Part shown: positions 1-9,087 of the stretch, piece by piece | How positions within the stretch are numbered: the first letter of the stretch is position 1 | Layout: each line of letters opens with the position of its first letter | Assembly (NCBI GenBank): GCA_001898225.1 | Contig: MKTJ01000004.1 | Span: 1 to 64,000 of the forward strand | Direction of reading: 5' to 3' | Source: Chloroflexi bacterium 54-19 | GTDB lineage: Bacteria > Chloroflexota > Chloroflexia > Chloroheliales > Chloroheliaceae | DNA length: 64,000 nucleotides | Notes under the pieces: model-generated | What the model saw: only the letters and a program-made list of their open reading frames with translations | Told to the model about the DNA's origin: nothing | The model's database searches: none | Program-made: the position numbers and the translations under genes

Positions 1-275
1 AGGGCCAAAAGCGACAGGGAGATGGCAGCCATCCCGGAAGAAAGGGCCAGGGCGTGGTCGGCTTTCTCGAGGTGAGCGATTTTGGCTTCGAGGGTGGCGC
101 GGGTCGGGTTGCTAACCCGGCTGTAGACGTGAGCACCGCTATTGCGGGCTTGCGCGAACGCTTCCATGGTTTCAAAGCTAAAGAGGGAGGCGCGGTAGAC
201 CGGGGTGTTGATGGCGCCTTTTTCTTCAAAGCGGTCGTCACCGTAGTGGAGCAGGTCGGTTTCGTTAGAAGGCAT
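1..275 (-). CDS. Cys/Met metabolism PLP-dependent enzyme (cystathionine gamma-synthase/beta-lyase type), N-terminal part only
   Basis: Only the first 91 residues lie in the window; the gene runs off the left edge. The minus-strand translation begins MPSNETDLLHYGDDRF and contains INTPVYRASLFSFET, YSRVSNPTRATLEAKIAHLE and ALALSSGMAAIS. These are the hallmarks of the Cys_Met_Meta_PP family: the SNPT segment and the SSGMAAI phosphate-binding loop. Family members make or cleave cystathionine, homocysteine or methionine with pyridoxal phosphate in the cytosol. The exact reaction cannot be told without the lysine region. The ATG at 275 is preceded by an AGGAAA ribosome site. It follows the peptide permease genes on the same strand by 111 bp, so it may be their distal operon member. 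Confidence 0.85.
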   Translation of the reverse strand, partial: MPSNETDLLHYGDDRFEEKGAINTPVYRASLFSFETMEAFAQARNSGAHVYSRVSNPTRATLEAKIAHLEKADHALALSSGMAAISLSLLA

Positions 276-386
276 GAGTTTCCTCATTTCTGTTAGTAAT
301 TTTTAAGTTGAATAAGCCAGTGAGCAAACTAGCATGACAAAACCAGCCGCAGGTGCGACTGGTTCTGTTTTATTGTACGGATAATA

Positions 387-1307
387 TCAGGTTTTCAAGT
401 TCGGGTCTAATGCATCGCGCAAACCGTCCCCGACAAAGGAGAAGGTCAGCATGGTTATGGCGATACAGATGGTCGGGAACAGGCCCAGGTGCCAGTAAAC
501 CCGGATGTATGAACTGGAATCGGCCACCATCTTGCCCCAGCTTGGCAGAGGGTCGTTGATACCAAAGCCCAAAAAGCTCAGACCGGCCTCGGTAAAGATA
601 GCGGAGGGGATACCCAGGGTTACGGCTACAATCAGGGGGGCCAGCGCGTTTGGTAACAGGTGATGGATGGCAATGTGGATCGGTTTAGCCCCGATGGCAT
701 TCGCGGCCAGGACGTACTCCTTTTCCCGCAGGGTCAGAATCTGAGCGCGGGTCAGACGGCAAATATCTACCCAGCCGACCAGACCGATAGCAAGGATTAC
801 ATTCAAAAGGCCATTGCTCTGATTGGTTTCGCCAGACTGCCAGACGGTTATAATAAACAGGGCGAACAACCAGATGGGAATTGCGGTCAGGACTTCCACA
901 CCGCGCATGATAATGTAATCAACCCAGCCACCAAACATCCCGGCGGCAATGCCCAGGGGTACCCCGATTAAAAGGGCGATTATCTGGACCGAAAACCCGA
1001 CTACCAGCGATATACGGGCACCATAGATTATGCGGCTCAAAAAGTCGCGTCCTACGTTATCGGTGCCTAGCCAGTGCTGGGAGTTGGGAAACTGGTTCGC
1101 ATCAATCAAATTCGAGTAATCATAGCGGGCGGGCGAAATTACATCGGCGAAAATCGCGACCAGGATCAGGAAGACCAGCACAATGAAAGCCCCTACCGCC
1201 AGTTTGTTTTTTCTAAAGCGCCGGTAAGCGTCCCGCCAGAGGTTTGATACCTCCGGTTCGGCGGCCGCTGCTGGGGCTTTGACAGGTGTATCTGTGGCTG
1301 TACTCAA
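387..1307 (-). CDS. Peptide/nickel-type ABC transporter permease, OppC/DppC family
   Basis: This 306-residue inner-membrane permease is the second channel subunit of an oligopeptide importer. A cytoplasmic Pro/Ala-rich head (residues 1-35) precedes RKNKLAVGAF and the first membrane helix. A periplasmic segment carries HWLGTDNVGRDFLSRIIYG, the OppC signature. The cytoplasmic EAA loop, NAIGAKPIHIAIHHLLPNA, docks the ATPase. The protein ends GDGLRDALDPNLK, as is usual for the family. The start is TTG at 1307, with GGAG eight bases upstream. It lies 31 bp after the OppB-type gene and they are probably co-transcribed. No ATPase gene is present in the window, so the ATP-binding subunits are encoded elsewhere or beyond the left edge. 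Confidence 0.9.
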   Translation of the reverse strand: MSTATDTPVKAPAAAAEPEVSNLWRDAYRRFRKNKLAVGAFIVLVFLILVAIFADVISPARYDYSNLIDANQFPNSQHWLGTDNVGRDFLSRIIYGARISLVVGFSVQIIALLIGVPLGIAAGMFGGWVDYIIMRGVEVLTAIPIWLFALFIITVWQSGETNQSNGLLNVILAIGLVGWVDICRLTRAQILTLREKEYVLAANAIGAKPIHIAIHHLLPNALAPLIVAVTLGIPSAIFTEAGLSFLGFGINDPLPSWGKMVADSSSYIRVYWHLGLFPTICIAITMLTFSFVGDGLRDALDPNLKT

Positions 1308-1338
1308 AATTTCTTCTCCAAACTTTCACCACAAACAG

Positions 1339-2271
1339 TTAAGACAACCGGACACGCGGGTCTACGACTGTATAAAGAATATCACTAAGCAGGTAAGTAA
1401 TGCTCCACAGGGCCGCCACCAACAACATGGTTGCCATAATCATCGGGTAGTCCCGCAGGTAGATGCTTGATACAAAGAATTTGCCCAGTCCCGGAATACG
1501 GTAGATAACCTCGACGAAAATCGTACCGGTAATCAGGTTAGGAATCTGGGGAGCCAGGATGGTAATCATGGGGATAAGGGCATTTTTGAGAGTATGCCGT
1601 AAAATGACGACTCGCGCGCTTAGACCCTTTGCCCGTGCCGTCCTGATATATTCCGAGCGGATAACTTCAACCATGCTGGACCTGGTGTAACGCGCTACCA
1701 GGGCGGAGGGTCCTAAAGCCAGGGTTATAACCGGTAAAATCGCGCTGGTCCATTCGCCGCCTTCGGTCGGCCAACCGCCCGTCGGCACCCAGCCGAGTTG
1801 AATGGAAAAAATTAACAGTAGCCAGAGAGCAATTACAAAGTTGGGCACAGTGATACCCAATGTTGATATAAACGTGACTATGTAGTCTATCCAGGTATTT
1901 TGTTTTATCGCTGCTATTATCCCGGCGGCTAACCCTGTAGTAAATGCAACTATAATAGCCAGCAGGCCCAGTTGGATACTGACCGGCCAGGTGCGTGCGA
2001 TTAAATCAATCACGGTTTCAGTCGGGCTCTGAAAGGAAATCCCGAAATCACCGTGGAGAGCGTTCCCCATGTAGTTAATATATTGTTCATAAATCGGCTT
2101 ATCAAGCCCGTACTTTTTCAGGATATTGGCTTTGGCGGCCGGTGGAAGGGGGTTTTTCGTTTCGTCGAAAGGACCACCGGGAATAGAATGCATCAGCAAA
2201 AATGCTAAAACCGAAACGATAAATAAAACGATAATTAGGCCAATAATACGGCCTAGCAGGTATCGGACCAT
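1339..2271 (-). CDS. Peptide/nickel-type ABC transporter permease, OppB/DppB family
   Basis: This 310-residue membrane protein is the first channel subunit of the importer. The start [17 protein letters not shown] is the canonical OppB first helix, followed by the periplasmic loop [13 protein letters not shown] and [12 protein letters not shown]. The EAA loop reads [22 protein letters not shown], here cited in parts: RTARAKGL then [10 protein letters not shown]. The C-terminus ends DPRVRLS. ATG at 2271 has AAAGGA seven bases upstream. It sits between the substrate-binding protein gene and the OppC gene, all in one direction, which is the standard order of a peptide import operon. Confidence 0.92.
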   Translation of the reverse strand: MVRYLLGRIIGLIIVLFIVSVLAFLLMHSIPGGPFDETKNPLPPAAKANILKKYGLDKPIYEQYINYMGNALHGDFGISFQSPTETVIDLIARTWPVSIQLGLLAIIVAFTTGLAAGIIAAIKQNTWIDYIVTFISTLGITVPNFVIALWLLLIFSIQLGWVPTGGWPTEGGEWTSAILPVITLALGPSALVARYTRSSMVEVIRSEYIRTARAKGLSARVVILRHTLKNALIPMITILAPQIPNLITGTIFVEVIYRIPGLGKFFVSSIYLRDYPMIMATMLLVAALWSITYLLSDILYTVVDPRVRLS

Positions 2272-2372
2272 TTTGGCTTCCTTTTTAATTTCGGTTACGA
2301 AATTCTGAAATTTGCGTTAAGGCCAGCCTACGTTACGTAGAAAGGTTTGGCAAGCATCTATCCGAAACAAGC

Positions 2373-2409
2373 CCTAAACCGGACAACTCTCACGAGCGTC
2401 CGGTTTAGG
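2373..2409 (-). promoter_or_regulatory. Intercistronic stem-loop between binding-protein and permease genes
   Basis: A perfect 12-bp inverted repeat (arms 2373-2384 and 2398-2409, 13-base loop) lies 22 bp after the binding-protein stop codon and about 100 bp before the OppB start. The minus-strand continuation has no convincing U-run. It therefore resembles the mRNA-stabilising or partially terminating hairpins that let binding proteins outnumber permeases in other ABC operons. That role is inferred from position and structure only. Confidence 0.6.
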
Positions 2410-2430
2410 TTTGTTTCTGCTCAAGAAAGC

Positions 2431-4347
2431 TTATTTAGGAAGCTTGCGTCCGGCAGATGAGGCATCTTTGGACATATATACCGAGCTAACCGACTGGCTG
2501 AACCCGGCATAACCAGGCCAGTGCAGCGCGGCCACGCCGTTCTGATCCGGTTCCAGTTCGCTACCTTTCATGTAAGGTTTGTAAAGGTCGCTCACGTAGC
2601 GGTGATAGATGAAGATACCACCCACATCCGATACCAGGATTTTTTCGGCGTCCTGGAACATCTGGACACGCTGGGCCGGGTCGCCGGTGAACGACGCCGC
2701 TTTTTTGACGGCGTCGTCATAAGTGGTGTTGTTCCAGTTATGGCGGCCACCGCTCAACCAGACGCTGAGCATGTTGTAGGGGTCGAGGAAGTCCATACCA
2801 TAGTTAACCATACCGAACTGAATCTGGGTCGGTTTGGCGTTCATCGCGTCGGTAAAGGTCTTGCTTTCCTTGTTCGACACATCCACGTCAATACCCAGGT
2901 TCTGTTTGATGCTGGCGGCGATCGCTTGGGCCAACGCTACCCGGACCGGGGCTTCATTGCGGAGCCAGAGGGTCAGTTTGGGGAAGCCTTTGCCATCAGG
3001 ATAACCGGCTTCCGACAATAGCGACTTGGCAGCAGCTACATCATAGTTCTGGATAGGCGCAAGGGCTTTCGAGTTGGAAGCCGGGAAGCCAGGCATCAAG
3101 AACGAGTAAGCCGGGATACCCTGGCTGGGAGTAATAATTGACTTGATAATCGCATCGCGGTCCACAACGTGGCTGAAAGCCTGGCGAACCTTGAGGTTAT
3201 CAAACGGCGGTTTCTTGGTGTCGAAGAACAGGTAGTCGGTGCGGAAGTCGCCCGGCTGCGGGTGAACCTGGTTCTTCAAGGTCGGATCCTGGGCAATCAG
3301 GGCATTGTCGGCGGGGGACAGCACTGCGCCACCAACGAAGTCAATTTCGTTGGCCTGGTAGGAAGCGAAGTCAGACGAAGGCGCCGCCGCGATGGCAACA
3401 AGCTTCTGGAAAAGAGGTTTGTTGGTCCCTTTGTATTTGGGGTTGGCTTCCAGGACAATCCGGTTGCCTTTAGTCCATTCTTTCAATATGAACGGGCCGG
3501 AGGAAACGGTAGTCTTGGGGTCGGCGTTGTAAAGCCCCGACCCGGTGGCCGTGAGAGCTTTCTTCTGGAGGGGGGTCGAATAAAGCAGCATGGGCGGAAG
3601 ATACGGGGCCGGGCTTTCGGTGGTGAATTGCAGGGTGTGCGCATCTACCGCCTTTACGCCGAGCTGGTCGAGGGGCACTTTGCCCGCAACCGCTTCGTTC
3701 CAGTTCTTGATAACGCCGCCGAAGTACCAGGTGAAGTCCCAGGCGTGTTTGGGGTCGGCACCGTACTGGAAGGTGGCGACATAGTCGTCGGCGGTTACCG
3801 GCGTATCGTCGGACCACATCAGGTTCGGGTCGAGGTTAAAGGTCCAGACCAGGCCGGACGAGTCAACGGCCCATTTGAGGGCTGCGCCGGGCTGGGTCTT
3901 GAAGTTCTTGTCCAACCGGACGAGGGAATCGGATTGCATGTCGGCAAAGCCACCACGTTTGTAAACCGATTCGTAGAAGTCCAGACAGGTAGCATCGGCG
4001 GTGCTGTCAAAGTGATTGACGTAAACCTGCTGGTCAGCCGGGGCAGCATCTGCGGGAAGCACACCGGCGGCGCCAGCGGCAGCAGTGGTAGCCGAAGCAG
4101 CGGCGGTAGTCGCCCCGGCAGCGGCGGTGGTCGCAGCAGCAGTAGTCGCCGAAGCAGCAGCAGTAGTCGCCGAAGCAGCGGCGGTGGTCGCGGCGGCAGT
4201 AGTGGCGCTACTGGCGGCGGTGGTCGCGGGGGCTGTGGTCGGGGTAGCATCGCCGCAGGCGGCCAGAATGCCACTGGCAACCAGGGCGCCGCCGGTCAGT
4301 ACGACAAATTTACGGCGACTCAGCCCCTTTTTTGAATCTTGAGACAT
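2431..4347 (-). CDS. Peptide ABC transporter substrate-binding protein (SBP_bac_5 family), Tat-exported lipoprotein
   Basis: This 638-residue extracytoplasmic receptor captures peptides or similar solutes for the adjacent permeases. It begins [20 protein letters not shown], with a twin-arginine SRRKF motif. A hydrophobic core leads to the lipobox LAAC, which would be lipidated. A roughly 60-residue linker of ATTAAA-type repeats follows, then the SBP_bac_5 fold (for example [20 protein letters not shown], the family motif for a described substrate path). Two adjacent ATGs occur; the second (4347) has AGGAGG five bases upstream and the first only two, so I chose the second. The alternative start at 4437 would add 30 residues ahead of the signal and is unlikely. 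Confidence 0.92.
   Translation of the reverse strand: MSQDSKKGLSRRKFVVLTGGALVASGILAACGDATPTTAPATTAASSATTAAATTAAASATTAAASATTAAATTAAAGATTAAASATTAAAGAAGVLPADAAPADQQVYVNHFDSTADATCLDFYESVYKRGGFADMQSDSLVRLDKNFKTQPGAALKWAVDSSGLVWTFNLDPNLMWSDDTPVTADDYVATFQYGADPKHAWDFTWYFGGVIKNWNEAVAGKVPLDQLGVKAVDAHTLQFTTESPAPYLPPMLLYSTPLQKKALTATGSGLYNADPKTTVSSGPFILKEWTKGNRIVLEANPKYKGTNKPLFQKLVAIAAAPSSDFASYQANEIDFVGGAVLSPADNALIAQDPTLKNQVHPQPGDFRTDYLFFDTKKPPFDNLKVRQAFSHVVDRDAIIKSIITPSQGIPAYSFLMPGFPASNSKALAPIQNYDVAAAKSLLSEAGYPDGKGFPKLTLWLRNEAPVRVALAQAIAASIKQNLGIDVDVSNKESKTFTDAMNAKPTQIQFGMVNYGMDFLDPYNMLSVWLSGGRHNWNNTTYDDAVKKAASFTGDPAQRVQMFQDAEKILVSDVGGIFIYHRYVSDLYKPYMKGSELEPDQNGVAALHWPGYAGFSQSVSSVYMSKDASSAGRKLPK
4070..4245 (-). 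repeat. Coding low-complexity repeat encoding Thr/Ala linker
   Basis: Within the binding-protein gene, near-identical short units encode [12 protein letters not shown] over about 55 residues directly after the lipidated cysteine. Such linkers hold the binding domain off the membrane. The DNA-level repetition makes copy-number change by slippage plausible, and it also creates long meaningless open frames on the plus strand. Confidence 0.8.
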
Positions 4348-4350
4348 CAT

Positions 4351-4935
4351 ATCCTCCTCAGATTGGTAAGACAACTTTGGTTGTAATGTTGGTGTTACGC
4401 GTGGTGCAAACGTGTGAAAACCCTTAACCCTCGGCATTTCACACCCGTGAGTTTTCCGCTTATCTCAAACAGCGAAAAGATTTGGTCCCTCTTAAAACGT
4501 TTTTGTTACTCTTCGAAAGTCGAACGCCTATTTGAGTATTGGTCGAGCAGTTTGAAACACTATTTGAACCAGCAAACTGACAGTATTCGTAAGTTTTGAA
4601 TTCTGAATTCTACCTGGAGAAACAAGGTTATTTATATGTTGATAAAAACATACAAACCAACTTTTGTCAAGAACTTTCTATCGCCCCCCTTAAAAAAATA
4701 ACGATTCTCTAAGCTTTTTACAGTCTGCACCAATAATTTTGGGCAATTTCTACTACTTAGCCTCATTTTTGATTGGAAAACTCACATTTGGCTCCAATAT
4801 GCCTCCAACCAAGGCCCTTTAAACTGTTAATTGTCAGTGTTAAACAAAATAAAGTTTTTCTAGCTTTGGAAAACTTTCAAAATCGGCCAAAAGATAACGA
4901 AACCAAGCATAAGTAAGTAAAAGTAGGTGCTCACA
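4351..4935. other. AT-rich intergenic region between divergent genes
   Basis: This 585-bp stretch separates the divergent importer operon and dioxygenase gene. I find no supportable gene. It holds the minus-strand promoter candidate at 4642-4670 and A/T-rich tracts on the dioxygenase side, where no clear -35/-10 pair stands out. Confidence 0.7.
4642..4670 (-). promoter_or_regulatory. Candidate sigma70-type promoter for the peptide importer operon
   Basis: On the minus strand TTGACA (4665-4670) is followed after exactly 17 bp by TTTTAT (4642-4647). The -35 is perfect and the -10 weak. It would give a leader of roughly 290 bases before the binding-protein ATG. Confidence 0.35.
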
Positions 4936-5811
4936 ATGAAATTTTCAAAAATATTTGCGGCTAAACCCAATGAGTCTAGCCCCTCAGATGACCATGATGA
5001 CGATATCCCGGTCGGAAAAGTCCTCAGCCGGCGGGAAATCCTGGGCCTGTTTGCCGGGGCCGGGACGACCGTTTTCCTGGCCGGGTGCGTGCCCTTAGAA
5101 TCGGTAATTACCGGAGCAGGGTCGACCACCGCTTCTTCAACTCCGGCGACCACGACCGCTGCCGCGACCGCCACTGCCGCGACCACAACAGTAGCTTCCG
5201 GTAGCGGTACGGTTCTGCCGACCTGCGTGGTGGTGCCGGAGTTGACCGAAGGCCCCTATTTTGTGGACGAGAAAATTAACCGCTCGGATATTCGAAGCGA
5301 TACCGTTACCGGGACCGTCCAGGAGGGCGTACCGCTGCGGTTGGTCTTCAATGTGTCGAGTGTCGGTTCGGGGTCTTGTGCGGCTTATGAGGGGGCTTAC
5401 GTAGACATCTGGCATTGCAACGCGTCCGGTTTGTATTCGGACGAGCAGCAAAATAACACGGTCGGCCAGAACTTCTTGCGGGGTTACCAGGTGACGGACG
5501 CCAGCGGAAAAGCCGAGTTCACCACGATTTATCCCGGCTGGTACAGCGGTCGCACCGTCCACATTCACTTTAAAATCAGAAGTGCCCTTGGCGCGACCCA
5601 GCAGCATACCTTCACGTCCCAACTTTTCTTTGACGATACCCTGACCGACACGGTCTTTACCGGCGCACCTTATTCTTCGAGAGGGACCAGGGATACCCGG
5701 AACGCCAACGATAATATTTACCGGAGCGGCGGCTCTACCCTGCTTCTTAACCTGACCAAAGAAGGGGACGGCTACACGGCGACTTTTAACATCGGGGTCA
5801 GCATCGCCTGA
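4936..5811 (+). CDS. Exported intradiol ring-cleavage dioxygenase-like protein
   Basis: This 291-residue protein belongs to the family of protocatechuate/catechol dioxygenases, which cleave aromatic diols between the hydroxyls using Fe(III). The N-terminus has LSRREILGLFAG and a lipobox-like LAGC, so it is probably Tat-exported and lipidated; a Thr/Ala linker follows. The catalytic domain starts TEGPYFVDEKINRSDIR. The four expected iron ligands appear as SGLYSDE (Tyr), PGWYSGRT (Tyr) and VHIHFK (two His). ATG 4936 was chosen because AGG lies eight bases upstream; an in-frame GTG at 4927 is the alternative. Extracellular members of this group are common in soil bacteria, but their substrates are mostly unknown. 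Confidence 0.88.
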   Translation: MKFSKIFAAKPNESSPSDDHDDDIPVGKVLSRREILGLFAGAGTTVFLAGCVPLESVITGAGSTTASSTPATTTAAATATAATTTVASGSGTVLPTCVVVPELTEGPYFVDEKINRSDIRSDTVTGTVQEGVPLRLVFNVSSVGSGSCAAYEGAYVDIWHCNASGLYSDEQQNNTVGQNFLRGYQVTDASGKAEFTTIYPGWYSGRTVHIHFKIRSALGATQQHTFTSQLFFDDTLTDTVFTGAPYSSRGTRDTRNANDNIYRSGGSTLLLNLTKEGDGYTATFNIGVSIA

Positions 5812-5843
5812 TATGCAGGGTTTACCGGTTTGGGCGATGAGGG

Positions 5844-6560
5844 CTAAAGGATATTGACGGCCCGCGCTGCCAGGGTCGCCAGCGTCACCAGGGATAGCAG
5901 AGATTGGAGCATCGAGAGAGCCTTCAGGCGCTGGGTCAGGACGGCGGTATCGGTCGGACTAAAGGCGGTGCTGGTGTTGAAGGCGACAAAGAGGTAATCC
6001 AGAAAGCCGGGCCGCCACCGCTCATATTCAGGGCGCTGGTCGATTAAGGTCAACTGGGGGAAAAGAAGTTCCGCCTGTTTGTGGTAAACCATCGGAGAGG
6101 TGAGGCTTCGTTGCATGGGACCGCCGCCTTCAATCTCCCAATACCAGTAGCCAAAAATTATTACATTCGAAATCCAGAGAATCCCGGCGTTAACCAGCAA
6201 GGTAACCGCCGGGATTGTTTTGTCGGGTAGGGTTAATATCAGGTGGCCGATGTTGTAAATTTCCAGGATAACCAGCGCGACACAAAGATAGGTCAAAATA
6301 GTGTGGACCAAATCGTGATTGCCCTTGCGCTTGAGGAAAGCTACCATGGCAATAAAAAATATAATCACTATTATGACCAGCCAGCTCAACCCGAAAAAGT
6401 GATAGCTATCGGAAAGGAAGGCGTTGGCGATGCCGACCAACAGCAGCCCGGCGACGGCGGGCCAATGCCGGGTTTCTTCATGTTTTAGAAATTCGTCGGA
6501 TGCGCCCAGTAATTTTTCGAAGAACAGGTCGATAGGGCTCATTTTAGGTTTTGATTGCAT
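5844..6560 (-). CDS. Multi-pass membrane protein, DUF1345-like
   Basis: This 238-residue protein has about five hydrophobic helices: residues ~39-57, 60-72, 86-108, 116-138 and 215-236. The C-terminal segment, FNTSTAFSPTDTAVL followed by a polar/Leu stretch and LAARAVNIL, resembles the DUF1345 pattern in which an aromatic F-T-x-F-(S/T)-x-T-D sequence precedes the last helix. Function is unknown. The start ATG 6560 has GGA six bases upstream. It is convergent with the dioxygenase gene, 32 bp apart, without an obvious strong terminator between them. Confidence 0.6.
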   Translation of the reverse strand: MQSKPKMSPIDLFFEKLLGASDEFLKHEETRHWPAVAGLLLVGIANAFLSDSYHFFGLSWLVIIVIIFFIAMVAFLKRKGNHDLVHTILTYLCVALVILEIYNIGHLILTLPDKTIPAVTLLVNAGILWISNVIIFGYWYWEIEGGGPMQRSLTSPMVYHKQAELLFPQLTLIDQRPEYERWRPGFLDYLFVAFNTSTAFSPTDTAVLTQRLKALSMLQSLLSLVTLATLAARAVNIL

Positions 6561-6886
6561 TGGTTTTCCGTATTTTGATAAGCCGGGTAATTCGCTTCCG
6601 GGATTATTTTAATAAAAACTGGGTTTTTCTAAAAGACCCAAATACTAATCTAAAATCGGTCTTTTAAACCGTTAATTTTGAAACCTTTTGGGCGTTATAT
6701 CAGTAGTAATATTAACGGCCAATGTGATTTCGGGCGGTTCAGGCAGTGAAAATCGGAACAGTTCTTTAACAAATCTCTAACTGCCATTTGAAAGTCACAT
6801 GGGGTAAACTGGCTTACAGTAAAAAAACACACGCATTTCCCACCTTTCGGCCATAGGTGGGAAGTTAGACCGGCGGGAGCTATACA
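6561..6886. other. Intergenic region, divergent starts
   Basis: This 326-bp AT-rich gap lies between the DUF1345-like gene and the TPR/zinc-ribbon gene. I see no gene and no convincing promoter pair on either strand. Confidence 0.6.
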
Positions 6887-7744
6887 ATGGACCAACACGA
6901 AGCTTCTTTGTTCAATCAGGCAATCACCCTGGCAAAAATGGGCCACCGCGAACAGGCTTACTCCTTTTTCAAAAGTATTGCCCAGACGAATCCACAGGAC
7001 CAGAACCTGGTTTTCTGGCTGGCTTATACAGCCCCATCCCTCGAAGTCTCCCAGGATTTGCTGGACCAGGCTTATACCCTGGACCCGGATAACCCGGCGC
7101 TTCGGCAGGCGAACCAGTGGCTTACCAACGAAAAGTTAAATCTACCCCAACCGGCGCAGGGTTTTTCCCTGTTCCCCCCGGCGAACACCCAGGTCCTGGT
7201 CGCACCAACGGTCCAACCGCCTTATACTACCCGGCCCGGCGACCCTTATTCGTACTATCCGGCCCCGCCTCAAACGCTGCCGAACTATAATAGCCCGACC
7301 CTTCCGGCCCTGTCCTATTATCCTGCGCCTTATTACCCAAATTATCAGAGCCAGGCCCTGGCCCCGTACCAGCCCTATCCGACGGCCCCGGCCTACCCGC
7401 CTTATACGGCTCCATATTATCAACCGCCCTACTACCCGGCTCCCCAGAATTACGCCCGGCCCTATTATCCCCCGGCGTACTACCAGCCGCCGGTCTATTA
7501 TCCCCCGGTCCGCTGGGGAAACGCCCCGGCCAATGCCTATGCCTATTATATGGCAATGGGAACCCACTACCGCTGTCCCTATTGTAATACGCCTTATCCC
7601 CCTATAAGTGGGCGGCGTATTTCGACAAGCGGCTGGGTAACTTTCGCGGTCCTTATAACCCTCTTTTTTCCGTTAGCCTGGGTTGGATTATTGATGCAGG
7701 AAAATTACTTGCGGTGCAGTTACTGCCGGATACTCCTGACCTAG
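6887..7744 (+). CDS. TPR-like / Pro-Tyr-rich protein with C-terminal zinc ribbon and membrane helix
   Basis: This 285-residue protein is unassigned. Residues 1-85 look like two tetratricopeptide-type helical hairpins (NQAITLAKMGHREQAYSFF, then LVFWLAYTAPSLEVSQDLL). Residues 95-215 are a low-complexity Pro/Tyr/Ala region with repeated YYPAP, YYQPP and PYYP units. Near the C-terminus CPYCNTPY and CSYCR form two halves of a zinc ribbon around one hydrophobic helix (WVTFAVLITLFFPLAWVGLL). The plan suggests a membrane-anchored scaffold. ATG 6887 follows GGGAGC seven bases upstream. It is convergent with the next gene, 23 bp away. Confidence 0.7.
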   Translation: MDQHEASLFNQAITLAKMGHREQAYSFFKSIAQTNPQDQNLVFWLAYTAPSLEVSQDLLDQAYTLDPDNPALRQANQWLTNEKLNLPQPAQGFSLFPPANTQVLVAPTVQPPYTTRPGDPYSYYPAPPQTLPNYNSPTLPALSYYPAPYYPNYQSQALAPYQPYPTAPAYPPYTAPYYQPPYYPAPQNYARPYYPPAYYQPPVYYPPVRWGNAPANAYAYYMAMGTHYRCPYCNTPYPPISGRRISTSGWVTFAVLITLFFPLAWVGLLMQENYLRCSYCRILLT

Positions 7745-7767
7745 TTTTGTTGTAATAACCCTTTTGT

Positions 7768-8043
7768 TTAAGCGGTTTCCCGGAATTGCCGGATTTCGGC
7801 GCGAGTGAAATTAAAAATCGGGTTGGTCGAGCGGCCAAGGGTGGGGTCGGGTTCCTGGGTAGGGGTGATACTGCCCAGGATATACTCCACGTTTTCCAGG
7901 CCGGATTCGCACTCCAGGATATTGTTGAGAAGGGCCGGGTCCGCCGGGTCATCGGTGCCAAAAGTGAAGCGACCATCTTTTTCCGGGGTCCCATTGTTAT
8001 AATAAACGGTATACTTTACCTGGAAAGGTAATTGTTTTTCCAT
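7768..8043 (-). CDS. Small hypothetical protein (91 residues)
   Basis: I do not recognise this protein. It begins MEKQLPFQVKYTVYYNNG, is soluble and acidic, and has no cysteine cluster beyond one Cys. The start is ambiguous: a strong AGGAGG lies 13 bases before the ATG at 8043 but only four bases before an in-frame TTG at 8052, so either could be used. The two spacings bracket the normal range. The longer frame to 8115 is not needed. Confidence 0.6.
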   Translation of the reverse strand: MEKQLPFQVKYTVYYNNGTPEKDGRFTFGTDDPADPALLNNILECESGLENVEYILGSITPTQEPDPTLGRSTNPIFNFTRAEIRQFRETA

Positions 8044-8220
8044 CTTCGTCAAATTGCCTCCTCTGGTGGCCGAATAACTTACTACTTGTCTCTTTTCAGC
8101 GCGGTCTCTACTCAAACTTTTAAGAGAATTACTCCGGTTTGACTGTGCTATTCAGTGTGCTACACTTTTTGCATCAAATCAATCACCCAAAATTCCCTAA
8201 CTTTCAATAAGTAAAAACAA

Positions 8221-8242
8221 AACCGGCCTGATGAGGCCGGTT
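8221..8242 (-). terminator. Intrinsic terminator of the VOC gene
   Basis: A perfect 9-bp stem (8221-8229 / 8234-8242, GATG loop) is followed on the minus strand by a TTTTGTTTTT tract, 27 bp after the VOC-protein stop codon. Confidence 0.75.
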
Positions 8243-8268
8243 AGCGCTTATTGTCCTCAAGATAATAA

Positions 8269-8814
8269 TTAAAGTTTGTAGTTATCCTCGTCACCGAGAG
8301 CTATGCCGCTTGCGGCGGCGGCCAGTTCGGGGCCGGGGTTAGTCTTTTCAAGGAGGGCCGGTACCGGGTTGGAGTCGTGGAGGGAAGGCTCGACGGTTAT
8401 ATCCCGCACCCAGTAACTGGCTTCGAGTGAGATGCCGCTGGGGTCGGTGAAATAAATCGAGTGGATGAAGTCGTGGTCAATTACCCGCGTAACCTCCACG
8501 CCGTGACCCCGCAGGCGCTCGGCCAGGTTCAGCATGTCTTGTTCCGTTTCGACGTTAAAGCTAAGGTGGTCGAACTGGCGGCCTGTCGCTGCAATCCCGG
8601 CGGGTTTTTCGGTGCCGGTATCCGTCACGCCAAAATACTCGAAGAAAGCGATAGTATTGTGGTTGCCCAGGTCGAAAAAGTAGTGGCGGAAAGTGGGCGT
8701 GCTCAATGCCCCGACCAGCGGCAACCCGATAATGTCGCGGTAGAAGCGGACGGTCTGGTCCATATCGGGAGTAATCAGGGCCAGGTGGTTGATACCGTTA
8801 AATTTTACTTCCAT
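8269..8814 (-). CDS. VOC-superfamily (glyoxalase/bleomycin-resistance/dioxygenase) protein
   Basis: This 181-residue cytosolic protein has two vicinal-oxygen-chelate beta-alpha-beta modules. The first starts INHLALITPDMDQTVRFYRD (His metal ligand in HLAL); the second carries FDHLSFNVET and the ligand-type ending YFTDPSGISLEASYW. Metal would be bound by the two His and the late Glu. The substrate is unknown: family members act on glyoxal adducts, extradiol catechols or antibiotics. ATG 8814 has AAGGAAGGG nine bases upstream. It is a single gene with its own terminator. Confidence 0.85.
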   Translation of the reverse strand: MEVKFNGINHLALITPDMDQTVRFYRDIIGLPLVGALSTPTFRHYFFDLGNHNTIAFFEYFGVTDTGTEKPAGIAATGRQFDHLSFNVETEQDMLNLAERLRGHGVEVTRVIDHDFIHSIYFTDPSGISLEASYWVRDITVEPSLHDSNPVPALLEKTNPGPELAAAASGIALGDEDNYKL

Positions 8815-8888
8815 TTATAAAAACCCTTCCTTTCGCGCAAAACTGACTTTTCTCTAACCCCATTATAAACCGAAATTGTCTGCTAAAG

Positions 8889-9084
8889 AAAGTGTTTAGT
8901 TTTTAGTGTTCAGTGTTTAGTTTAAGTGTCATTTTGATGTTACCCATGAGAATCTCGATTCCTTGCATTTACGACCCTGATATTTGTTAAGAGTATCAAA
9001 GTTGTACGACATTACTCACGCTCGTAGGTGCGACCTTTGGGTGTGACAAAATCTAAACACTAAAAACTGAAAACTAAACACTTT
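8889..9084. repeat. Heptad-armed inverted-repeat element A
   Basis: This is a 196-bp intergenic element with 32-bp arms (8889-8920 and 9053-9084) that are inverted copies with about 29 of 32 positions matching. Each arm is an array of 7-bp units of the form AGTNNNN: left AGTGTTT, AGTTTTT, AGTGTTC, AGTGTTT; right, on the complement, AGTGTTT, AGTTTTC, AGTTTTT, AGTGTTT. The core (8926-9046) is unique and shows no reading frame. The right arm ends 3 bp from the stop codon of the HEAT-like gene. Confidence 0.8.
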
Positions 9085-9087
9085 GCA

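Noticed and set aside
3169..4335. Long plus-strand open frame (388 codons) opposite the peptide-binding protein gene
   Set aside because: It is antisense to a well-supported gene, and the Arg/Ser/Gly-rich part is the complement of the Thr/Ala-repeat DNA. No ribosome site or family motif.
8889..9084. Heptad arrays considered as a CRISPR array
   Set aside because: The repeat unit is 7 bp, degenerate, without spacers of constant length, and arranged as inverted arms; no cas genes are present.
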